Source: Heterostelium multicystogenum (lineage: Eukaryota > Evosea > Eumycetozoa > Acytosteliales > Acytosteliaceae). From it: a DNA stretch of 16,491 nucleotides. Under the pieces are notes generated by a model. The model was not told the DNA's origin. It did no database searches and saw only the letters and a program-made list of their open reading frames with translations. The DNA is taken from assembly GCA_003667245.1 (NCBI GenBank), contig RCNN01000444.1, positions 1 through 16,491 of the forward strand, given 5' to 3'. The position numbers and the translations under genes are program-made. Positions 1 through 9,300 of this stretch are shown here, piece by piece. Within the stretch, counting starts at the first letter, position 1, and the number at the start of each line of letters is the position of its first letter.

Positions 1-2149
1 GTATCTTTTCGGAAACGCCACAATCCAGTTTATTGAGTGTGTGTCAACAACATGGTAAAAGTCAAGCATCGGTGTACCATCCTCGTAGACCTGGTGGAAC
101 ACATAGTCACGGAACAGCTTAAGCAGATATCTGTCACCATTTCGACCATCTTTGGGTCCATATCAATGAAGTCTTTCGTTTGATGAATCCAAGCTTGACA
201 AAAGTCTGAACAAACGTCCATTCTCAATCTCCTTTGTCAAGTCCTGCTCCAACTTCATCGGTATAACTGTGTAGGTAGCTTGTCTCCTGGAGGATTCGAC
301 CACCTATCATACCGATGACATCGTCAATGGTTGGTTAGATTCAAGACTGGCTTGGAGAGAAGGAAGATAACTAGGTTCTTAAAGTCTTTCGAGTAGAGAT
401 TCGAGATGTATTCGATGGATTGTTGAGGTTGTTGTTTGGAGGTTGCCACCTGCAGATTTTACAGGCGAGTGAGAGGATCAGACGTCAAAGAGAATCAAAT
501 CTTCAATGCTGCAATTGAGCTAGATTTCGGAGGGGTGTCAAAGTTAAAGTAACGACATCAAAATATTTCCGACCACCGTTGATTCTGATTCTGTTCTTTC
601 CAGTAAGAAGTATCTTTGATGGGTGGATCACTCTGCAGACAAGATTGGCAGAGTGAATTGCCTTTGAGAGCTGACACAATCTGACATTATATAAACTCCA
701 CAAAGTAGATTCATTGATGTTTCGCGCCATTTTGTGTTAGAATATTTAGATTCCAATGTTTCTGATCCTGGATGGTATTCATATGTAAAGAAAATAGCTG
801 TTTCAATAGATCATAAAAAGGGTCAGTCCACACTAATAGTAATATTATAAACAAGTCGAGTATTCTGATTGGATACAAACAATTATTATCACCAAACTCT
901 TTGCTAACGAATATTTCTTTTAATGCTACAATATTGGGGTGCTGTATATTTCTCCAAGCATCGGCGGCTTGCAGTGTGAATTCATTAGACAATCGAAAAC
1001 CTTCGATTCTTCTAATGGCGTATTGATATCCATCGTTTGTGCTAGTACCCTTGTATACAGAAGTGGGATAGCCAAAACATCATACCGACTTTGTCTCTGG
1101 CTGTCTCATTGTCCAACGGATACAGCGAGTGATACTTATTTAACATTGGTGGTATATTTTTCATTCTGGATCTAGTGGGTGGAGTATGTACATTAATAAG
1201 TATATAAACATTCAGTGGTCGAGCGTGGTTGTTGGTCAATCATAGCCATACCATTTGGATCGAGTGTCGTGTAAGATAGCAGTTTTTGTTTGAGTAAATC
1301 TTGTCGTAGTGTGTCGGACATGGAAGAATGAGCTGAGATATCGTCTTCCAAATTTGTTACGCTGTTGACCTGCTTGTTGATGTGTAAATGTTTTGGTACG
1401 GATTGTATTGCTATTGATATGATAGTAGTGTAAATAAAATATCATCTATACTTATGATCGTCATGTTCATGCGTGTAATTACATTTGACTTTATGTTTGC
1501 TTGCTGTTGTTGACTGAGGTTATAGTTTTGTTGTTGTATCTGTTGTTGTAGTTGCTGCTGCTGCATTTGTTGTTGCATCTGTTGTTGTTGCTGAATCTGT
1601 TGTAGCTGTTGCTGCATCATCATCTGTTGGTACTGATTCTTCTGTTGTTGCTGCTGTTGTTGTTGTTGTTGCTGTTGCAACTGCTGTTGATACATATATT
1701 GATGTTGATCGTATTCCAGTTGATCATCAAAATGCTGCTGTTGTTGCATTTGGTCTATCCACTGTGGCTGCTGCTGCTGCTGTTGTTGTTGCTGAATTTG
1801 TCTTGACATCGATTGATTGACCATCAGGTTCTGCAGTGAGTTCAGTAGATTCGGATCGACAATAGATTGTTGGGGTTGTTGCTGTACAGGTGATTGGATA
1901 ATATTATGAACATTGCCTTTTGGTTGAAAGTTCGACTTGCTGTTGATGATAGGCGAGATTAGCGGTGGGATCTGACCACCAACAGAACCATTGCCATTTG
2001 CAGACCCGCCACTGCCACCATTGTTACCTCCAGAAATTACTATTTCCGCCTCCGTTATTACCGCTATTAGACGACGACGACGATGATGATGATGATGTTA
2101 CACCAACATTTTGATTACTAATATTTCCACCACTTTGACTGCTATTCAT
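1..2149 (-). CDS. pan3: PAN3, regulatory subunit of the PAN2-PAN3 poly(A)-specific ribonuclease (3' end off the window; frameshifted)
   Basis: PAN3 is the pseudokinase scaffold that recruits the PAN2 exonuclease to poly(A)-binding protein for cytoplasmic mRNA deadenylation. Read from the minus-strand ATG at 2149, the order is: Gly/Asn/Ser-rich leader with a Ser run, a long Gln tract, the linker YHSLYPLD, then a protein-kinase-like domain ([59 protein letters not shown]), [40 protein letters not shown], and the C-terminal knob [17 protein letters not shown] followed by [12 protein letters not shown] at the window edge. The kinase HRD and DFG motifs are absent, as in all PAN3. About 670 codons are present, close to the family length. 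At least eight frame changes interrupt it, for example near 42, 190, 235, 320, 430 and 750; motifs resume in another frame, so I read them as sequence errors. No N-terminal CCCH zinc finger is visible. The identification is secure; the exact N-terminus less so. Confidence 0.93.
798..880 (-). other. pan3: Intron in pan3 (83 nt)
   Basis: On the minus strand the donor is GTTTGTATCC (from 880) and the acceptor is TTGAAACAG (ending at 798). Removing it joins FGDNN to [10 protein letters not shown] through a serine codon split T|CT, recreating the PAN3 block FGDNNS-(L/I)FF-x-Y-(D/E)YHPG in frame. Reading through instead gives a hydrophobic, non-conserved sequence. The restored conserved block makes this the best supported intron of the gene. 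Confidence 0.85.
1411..1482 (-). other. pan3: Probable intron in pan3 (72 nt, or 41 nt with an alternative donor)
   Basis: After the Gln-rich tract the minus strand becomes AT-rich and ends in TATCAATAG at 1411. A GTAATT donor at 1482 gives a normal 72-nt size but does not restore frame. A GTATAG donor at 1451 restores frame, joining to [17 protein letters not shown], but gives only 41 nt. Given the many indels in this sequence, either is possible; the acceptor is better supported than the donor. Confidence 0.45.
1500..1797 (-). repeat. CAG/CAA trinucleotide repeat encoding a polyglutamine tract in PAN3
   Basis: About 300 bp of mixed CAA and CAG codons on the minus strand encode runs of up to about 12 Gln, broken by Met, Leu, Tyr, Asn and an acidic/aromatic patch ([15 protein letters not shown]). 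Such interspersed codon-mixed Gln tracts are typical of dictyostelid proteins. The plus strand of the same bases reads as poly-Leu, which is an artefact. Confidence 0.9.
2070..2097 (-). repeat. TCA/TCG repeat encoding a polyserine run near the PAN3 N-terminus
   Basis: On the minus strand four or five TCA codons are followed by about four TCG codons, giving roughly nine consecutive serines after the leader [18 protein letters not shown]. It lies between an Asn/Gly-rich start and a Gly/Asn/Ser-rich segment and is in frame with the chosen ATG, which supports translation from 2149. Confidence 0.75.
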
Positions 2150-2522
2150 TCAATGATAATCTTTCTTGTTTTGTTCCAATCAATCAATCAGAAACTGACG
2201 ACAACAACAAACTACAACACTAAATTAGATAATCTATAACTGATTGTTTTTTTTGAAAAGATTTAGAATGAGTTTATATTGTGTGAGAAGCTTGCTTTGC
2301 TTTGCTATGCTATGGCCAACTATAAATAAATATGATACACAATAATCTAATATATATAATTAATTTGCTTAACTACTACTATTATTTATTATTATTATTA
2401 TTACTGCTAGGTGCTAGTGCTACTACTTTATTTTGTAATGCAGAAAATATAATCAAATCAAAAATATTTGGGATATTTGAAAAACAAAACAAACAACTCA
2501 ATAACAATAACAACAATAACAA

Positions 2523-2538
2523 TTTCAAATATTTGAAA
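2523..2538. repeat. Perfect 16-bp palindrome
   Basis: TTTCAAATATTTGAAA equals its own reverse complement. A related half, ATATTTGAAAAA, also occurs at about 2473-2484, making a direct repeat about 57 bp upstream. It may be a binding site for a dimeric factor, or chance in AT-rich DNA. Confidence 0.6.
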
Positions 2539-2589
2539 AAAAATGAAAAAAACAAAATAACAACACAACAACACTAAGAATTAGATTGA

Positions 2590-2838
2590 TAACATGTTTA
2601 CAATCTAATATAAAAACAATGTGTTGGATGACACAGGCAGTAGTACTCTTGTCTATGATAGAAATGTACAGATCATCGGGAGAAGGTCGCTTCCAATTCT
2701 TCTCCTTCTCCAAACATTGAGATGATCACTATCTTTCTTGGCATCGACTTGTTTTTTAGTCAACAGATGTTAATTTGAAGATACAACTCATATGAACTTC
2801 TGATTTATATTTATATTTTTAGGTGTAGTGTCTGTCAT
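2590..2838. other. Coding-like island, strand uncertain; possible small unannotated gene
   Basis: This stretch is distinctly less AT-rich than its surroundings and reads sensibly in pieces on both strands. Minus strand: an ATG at 2791 gives MSCIFKLTSVD; after an A6 run KKQVDAKKDSDHLNV follows, then in a second frame FGEGEELEATFS, then in a third PDDLYISIIDKSTTACVIQH. Plus strand: DDTGSSTLVYDRN leads into GEGRFQFFSFSKH, and TATTTTTAG at about 2822 resembles a splice acceptor before VVSVISSKGNSSKS and a stop. I recognise no family on either strand. The minus-strand pieces chain more convincingly, in line with the indel rate seen in the neighbouring genes. Confidence 0.35.
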
Positions 2839-3147
2839 CTCAAGCAAAGGAAATTCTAGCAAATCATAGTGAGAAAATACTTTTTTAAAAATATTAAAGT
2901 TTAGTGAGCCATAGTTTCGATACACACTCCATCTTTTAAAAAACATTATAGTCAGAGTAGTCGGATATTGATACTGTAACGACTTTCTCAGATTACAATC
3001 TACACAAAAGATAGTCTATCAACTAAGATCAATTGGGTCATAACATGCCATGTCATGTTGTTGTTGTTGTCTTAATCATTGATGGTTGCTTTCCAATTAA
3101 TTGGACATGAATTTAAAAATAATAAAATAAATAAATTGTATTTTTTT

Positions 3148-3177
3148 AAAAACGAATGGAAATCAGTATTCGTTTTT
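3148..3177. repeat. Inverted repeat (10-bp stem, 10-nt loop)
   Basis: AAAAACGAAT at 3148-3157 is perfectly complementary to ATTCGTTTTT at 3168-3177, with loop GGAAATCAGT. The right arm runs into a T-rich tract (TTTTTTTGTTTTTTG). It lies about 190 bp upstream of the utp20 start. It could be a regulatory hairpin or a relic of a terminal inverted repeat; no transposon coding sequence is nearby. Confidence 0.6.
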
Positions 3178-3366
3178 TTGTTTTTTGTTCATCCTAAAAT
3201 TGAATGGAGTCGAGTCTATCGATAGCTACCATTCATTTCATTTTATAATATAATTTGTTGTGATTGCCTTGTAGTAGTAGTTAGTAGTTAGTAGTCAGCT
3301 GACTGGTCGATAGTATACTATACCCTACAATTATAATAGTCAAAGTAATAATAATAATAATAAATT

Positions 3367-6300
3367 ATGGCAAAGACAAAGAAGAAAGATTTATATAGTG
3401 CTACTCCTCAGGAGTACTACTCTGAAGAAGGTGTCACTTATCAAGATGATATGGATATCGACAATAATGCTACAAACAACAAAACAACAACAACAACAAC
3501 AATAACAACAAAACTAAGCTTAATACAATCAAGGAACTATCTAATAACAACAGTAGCAACAATGGTGGATCATCAAGCAAGAAAAAGAATAGATTTAAAG
3601 TATGTTGATTATCTTTTAGCTGAAAAGACTACCTTGCTACATGGCATCATCATTTCCGGGATTGCTAATCAATCGTAACTACTTATCTTTAGTTTATGTC
3701 ATTCAGTGAAAAGATTGCAAGTATCGATATAAATATATTTGGAAAGGTCGGTGATATGGTGATCGAGTTGGATGACGAGCAGAACGATTCGTATTTCCAT
3801 CAGACAATGATGGCTTGGAGAGAGCTTGACTTGTCCGAAGATTTCGACGCTTTCCAGAGACACCTCAGAAGATGTCCCGTCGGACTGGCTGAGCTGCTCC
3901 TCGATAAGGATCGTATCATCAAAATACTTAACGAGCACCTGAAGCGTCCCAACAACAGGCCCTCAAGCCACTACTCAGTTTGCTTGCCGCTCTCTCCCGT
4001 GACTTGCGTTCCGAGTTTTTCCCCTACTTTTACCAACCGATTCTGCCAACACTCATTTCACTGCTTCAGCTGCCACCATCGCAGAACCAATATCTCCACC
4101 AGCAGTCCGCCGAGAACATCGAGCAACTCTTTACATCGATTTGCTACCAATTCAAATTCCTTGAGAAAGCAGATCATCAAAGATTTCATTGCTTGTTTTT
4201 GAGTATGTCATCATTCTATCCTTAATCTCGTTCTTGTTGGTTTACTAACGATACCTATCTTACTACTTGTATGATCAACTAGTTTATATACAGAGTTGTT
4301 TAAACAAAGAGAAAAATATATTAGAAGGTTTGCCGCTGAGAGTATTGCTTATCTGTTGAGAAAGATTCCATTCGAACAACTACAGTCTACTTTGAATCAA
4401 ATGTTTGTGATATCATGGAGCAAGCATAGCGAGTGCAATTCTGGAGAGTATTTCGATGCCTTTTCATACCTTTTGTTCCAAATGATCAAGGGTACCAAGG
4501 GTAGATTCCACTCCAGAACCGAATATACAATACCAATGTTTTTTAGATCAATCGACTATTTGAGCGAGAATGTCGAGGAGGATGATGACGACGAAGAAAT
4601 GAAAGATTCAGACGATAACGACAACGACAATACAACAACAGATGCAATGCAACAAGTTAAGTTCGCACAAAATATACTCTTACAATTGTATCAACTAGTA
4701 ATTAGACATGCCAAGAACGAAGGCGACAATTTAGATCCAATCTGGAAGACTTTGATTGCCGAATCAGACTCACTCAACAAACAACTACAAAAACATCACA
4801 GAACAATCACCCTTTATCTCCTCACGACTCAACACCTATTACTCCATCCTATCAATCCTTTTATCACCTTCAAAAGAGGATGTCTTATTACCGGTATGTA
4901 TCAGATAGTTATTATATCATTTCCCTTAACAAATACTAACAACAAGTTCTATTACACTCATCACTAAACAACTAAAGATTATAAGTTTATTTTGGATATT
5001 ATAAGTAAGATTTTAAATAAGAACACCTATAAGAATGTCATTGTCAAGTTTGGATTCGATATGTTGCATCTATCACCGGTGCCATGTCAAGCCTGTTACC
5101 ACAGTTGCACTTCAATAGATTCAAGGAGCACACCGATATGTTCTTGGCTTTGGTGGAGGTGCTTTTTACTCATTCCGATCAACATTCTCAGTTGAATATA
5201 TTTGCATTCTGTTTGTCCATCGATAGACAAAGCCTGTTTGACTCGTTTGTCATCCAGCGTCTGATCAAGTATCTCGAGAGAAACATTGATCAACTCAACT
5301 TTGGAGCAAACCATTACTTTCCTCGTACGTCTCGTCGCCCTCGATCCAAATGGAGTCGACGGTCTCACATCTGTTTCAGACTTCCCAATGCTTCATAATA
5401 CCCCAAAGATTGCTAACCAAGCTCGAGAAGTACCTCAGCACTGCCAGCGCCCGACGACACCTTGCTTTGGGCAGGACTAGTGCTGTCCCTCTCCTCGAAT
5501 TCAAGGACAAGTCAATCATCAAAGTGTTGGAGTCATGTTTTACAAGAATATCAAAGAGTTCATCAAGCAACAACTCGATCTACTTGAAAGGGACAGTGTT
5601 TGGTTGCAAGAGTCGTGATCACGTCTCGTGTCGATTCCACACAACTCAAGTCACTTTTACCAACCGTTTTAGAGCTAGTTGAGAAGCAACCAGACAACTA
5701 CTATATTTTAAATGCAACCTCCATATATTTAGACACCCTGATACAAAACCACCAATTATCCGTCAACTTTTCAAGCAGCTCCACTTCATCGACGAGTGGA
5801 ACTGTTATCAACATTTCCAGCAACAAACCAGCCACCAAGGTTGTCGAGTCCAAGAAGAAAGAAAAGGAACAAAAAGCAAGGTTTGGTTAGTTACCAACAG
5901 TTTGAGAAACTGTTGCCCTTGTTTAGCGAGAATCTTTCATTGAAAACTAGTTCCATCAGAAAGGCAACCATTCAAGTTATGATCAATCTTCATAGAGCTA
6001 CTCTGTACAATGAAAGCAGTGAGAAGGATGTCGACATTGCACGTTTACTAGAGTATTTCTTGGAGATCGAAAATACAGAATACCACAAGATCGAGGGTCG
6101 TGCTGTTGTGGCCAAGTTGGACTCCTGTCTTACTTTGTTTATCTCAGGTAATGTTTCATTGCTGAAAGAGCATTTCTACAACTATCTACTTGGTGCATTT
6201 TATATTAGATACACTCCACTCTGGGCATCCGTCCAAAAAGCAATCCTGACCATTGCAAAGTCCAACGAGTACATCAAAGAATTCTACCCACTGTTCTACA

Positions 6301-9300
6301 AGAGACTTCAGCTTTCAAATGACGAAGTTCTTGAGAACAGTCGTAGCCAACGACAGTCAAAGTTGGTCGAGGAGCAACCAATTGCTGAACAAATCAACGA
6401 AAATGACGACCAAGATGTTGAACCAATTGAAGAAGGAGATGATGAAGAGTTTGAGGAAGAGGGCAGGAGGAAATTGAACCATTCGAAGACCAGAATACCT
6501 TCGATGAATCAGTGTTGAAAGTTGACATTTTGTTTGAGGAGATCTTGGAAATGTCCAATGGTGCAATCAAAGAGAGATTAGGTTGCAAGAATATCATCAA
6601 GCAACCAACTACCGTTTCAGCATACAATGAAGTTCTCTGGAAGACACTCTTGCAGCTTGGACATCTAGTCGAGTCATTTGCCAAGGATATCATTGTAGAG
6701 TTCCTTGAGTTCCTATCGATCGATTATCACAGATTCTCAGCCATTTTCAATCGACCATTCGATGAAAAGCATGGACCCCTCTGTGACCCAAGCAGAGTGA
6801 GAGAGCAGCGTGGATATACAAAATCGCAAGCCAATATTATCCTCACATTCTTCCTTGAGTTCTTTGCCCAGTTTAAGAAGCCAATGCAGATGTATAGAAG
6901 TTCGTTGATGCAAGAAATTTTCTTGAGAGTACTCGAGTTGGATGAATCACAAATTCAAATGGTTGGTCTTCAATGTATATTGTTGACTCGCCACAACTTG
7001 CATCCTACAGAAAGAACTTTGAGAGACTCATTGGAGACAAGACAATGCGTGATGAAATGGTTAACTTTGTGATTGCAACCTCCTCACCAACATGTTCAGT
7101 ACCACGTGAGCAACGTTCTGAAATCATTGAAATTGTAGTCAAGATCCTTTTGTCCAAGTTGAACAAGCGTACATCTGGTAGAATCACCATTGACCAACAG
7201 CGTACAACCATATTCTCTTATTTGGCTGGTCTTGAAAAATCAGAGATTCAACCAATTTTTGACCGTATTTCCAGTGCATTCCTCAAGTCTATTCTCCTGT
7301 TACCTGAGTTCCCAGATGATCAACAGGACGAAAAGACTAAAAAATCTAAAGCCAAGAAGCAGGTATCTGTCGTTTCAATGGATTCGTTCAACCCATCATT
7401 AGAGTTGTTACCACAGTTCGATGCGCAGGTTCAGTTCCTTAATGTTTTACAACCATTCATCAAGCAAATGGGTATGCTCCTTGTTGATAAAATTGATGTT
7501 ATTGTACGTATATTGCTTGCAATTACTATCAATGCCTGTCGTGATCTTGGTGCATCCAGTTTCTAAAAGCCAGTGAGATAAGATCACTGTCTATCAGAAG
7601 AATTGCCAACATCATTCAACAATATGGCCAGGTTTAATTTCAATTCACATCTTACTGTTCTATTCCAAGTCATTGCCAAGATTCTCCCCCATATCTCCAA
7701 GTATGGTCTTCCCATTGGTATTAAGCAGTTAATTCTCAACGTCTCAACACAGGGAGAAGTTGGTTCATCACTTGACAACCGACAGTGAATTGCTCCCCAA
7801 GCTTTTCTCTTTTGTTTCTCATGGACCCATCCAAAGCCGATATATTGACTTTGATTGAAAATATCTTGGTAAATGCAGATGAGTCCCAAGTATATCGCCA
7901 AATACTCGCTCCACATGTAGACACCATCATCACCTCTGTCAAATCCATTCTCTATCGTCGAGAACGTACTGACATGGATGGACAGGTGGTCAAGCCAACC
8001 ATTGGAAATATTTCGCGTCGTCAGTTGATGATTCTGGCCGAGCTATCGAGATACGCCAAGAATCCTGAACAAGCAAACCAACTTTTGGATCTTCTGGTTC
8101 CATACTTCAAGTCTGGATCAGCTATGCTCAAGAAGATGCGTTCTGATAAAGATTTGATCATATCAATACTTACCATCTTTAAAAATATGATTGAATTCGT
8201 TGAGAACCCTGAAATCACATATTAGTCCACTTTCAGCGCTATTTGCCAGCTTCACTTCAAGAGAATCACGTGAGATTCTCGTCGAGGTCTTCCGTTCTAT
8301 TGCTACCAAGGTACCATCCATCAAGTCAATTATCAAGTTGATTGCAGACTTGAATGCTTTTAAACACCAAGATGATCCAAGATACCTACGACTTTTGAGC
8401 CAAGATTAAAAGCATTCGCCAAATCTAATGAGCAACTTGACAAATATGACCAGCTCCAACTTCCATCAATTCTTAATAACTATGTTTTTCTATCTGGTGG
8501 ACAAAGACTTCTCAATTAGAGCATGTGCAGCTTCTGGTTTGACGAAATTTATTCAACAGCTCACAACCATGGATCAAGAAAACCGTGAGTGGCGTTATAA
8601 ATTGCTCAACGAAACATTTGTCCCTTGTGTGCGTTCCAACCTTCAAGAGCCAGGAGATGCTCGTGTTGAATTGTTGAAATCTCTTCAATCAACTCATCAA
8701 CAAGCACCATGAATACTTCTTCCCAGACATGAAGGTACTTTCAGGAGACAAAGGATTCCTTGCAAGTTTCCTCATATCCAGGTGTCCAAGAGACGTTCTG
8801 CCTTCACAACATTGCGTGATGTAATTAGAGACAAGACCAATGAATTCAAGGTATCTACCATCGTTCAATATCTTGTCCCACTGTGTCTTGCAACCATTCA
8901 AGAGACCAAACAAGAAAGAGTCATCCTATCTTGGTGAGGTATTGCAAGGCAGTTGGTGAGCTTTCAGCTCGTCTCGATTGGCGTACATACTACCAAATGA
9001 TTAGAACTATTCACCGTGCCATGGAGAAGCATCTAATTAAACAAAAGTTCCTATTGCGTGCTCTATGCGATGTTTTGGATAACTTCCATTTCTTCTTGGA
9101 TAAGAAAGAGATCTCCAGTGAAATGATTGATTCCCTCAAGAAAAGAAGGCTCAAATCAAGATTGTGAAGTTGGACAAATCGAAAGAAGCTGAAGAAGAGG
9201 AAGAGAAGGATCCAAACGAGGAAGATGAAGACCAATTCAAATCAGAGGGTGTCCTCGATATTGCAACAACAATGATGGTCGTCAATGTCCAGGATTCAGT

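Larger units (their letters stand above)
2150..3366. other. Divergent intergenic region between pan3 and utp20
   Basis: About 1.2 kb separates the two start codons. It is AT-rich with A and T runs, a (TTA)n stretch at about 2385-2402, Asn-codon-like AAC/AAT repeats at 2500-2522, and (AAT)n directly before the utp20 ATG (3346-3360). On the minus strand a TATAAA lies at 2278-2273, about 125 nt before the pan3 ATG. On the plus strand a TATAATATAA-like stretch lies near 3243, about 120 nt before the utp20 ATG. Both are plausible but weak TATA boxes in such AT-rich DNA. A more GC-rich island at about 2590-2838 is listed separately. Confidence 0.6.

Noticed and set aside
1609..1806. Plus-strand ORF rich in leucine
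   Set aside because: It is the antisense reading of the PAN3 CAA/CAG repeat; poly-Leu is the expected shadow of poly-Gln codons.
2332..2577. Plus-strand ORF with Tyr/Leu and Asn runs
   Set aside because: It consists almost entirely of TTA/TAT and AAC/AAT simple repeats and A-rich DNA, with no conserved segment and no supporting signal.
3696..4202. ATG at 3696 as an independent gene start
   Set aside because: It lies right after an intron acceptor, and the upstream exon supplies the conserved NRFKF residues, so this Met is internal to UTP20.
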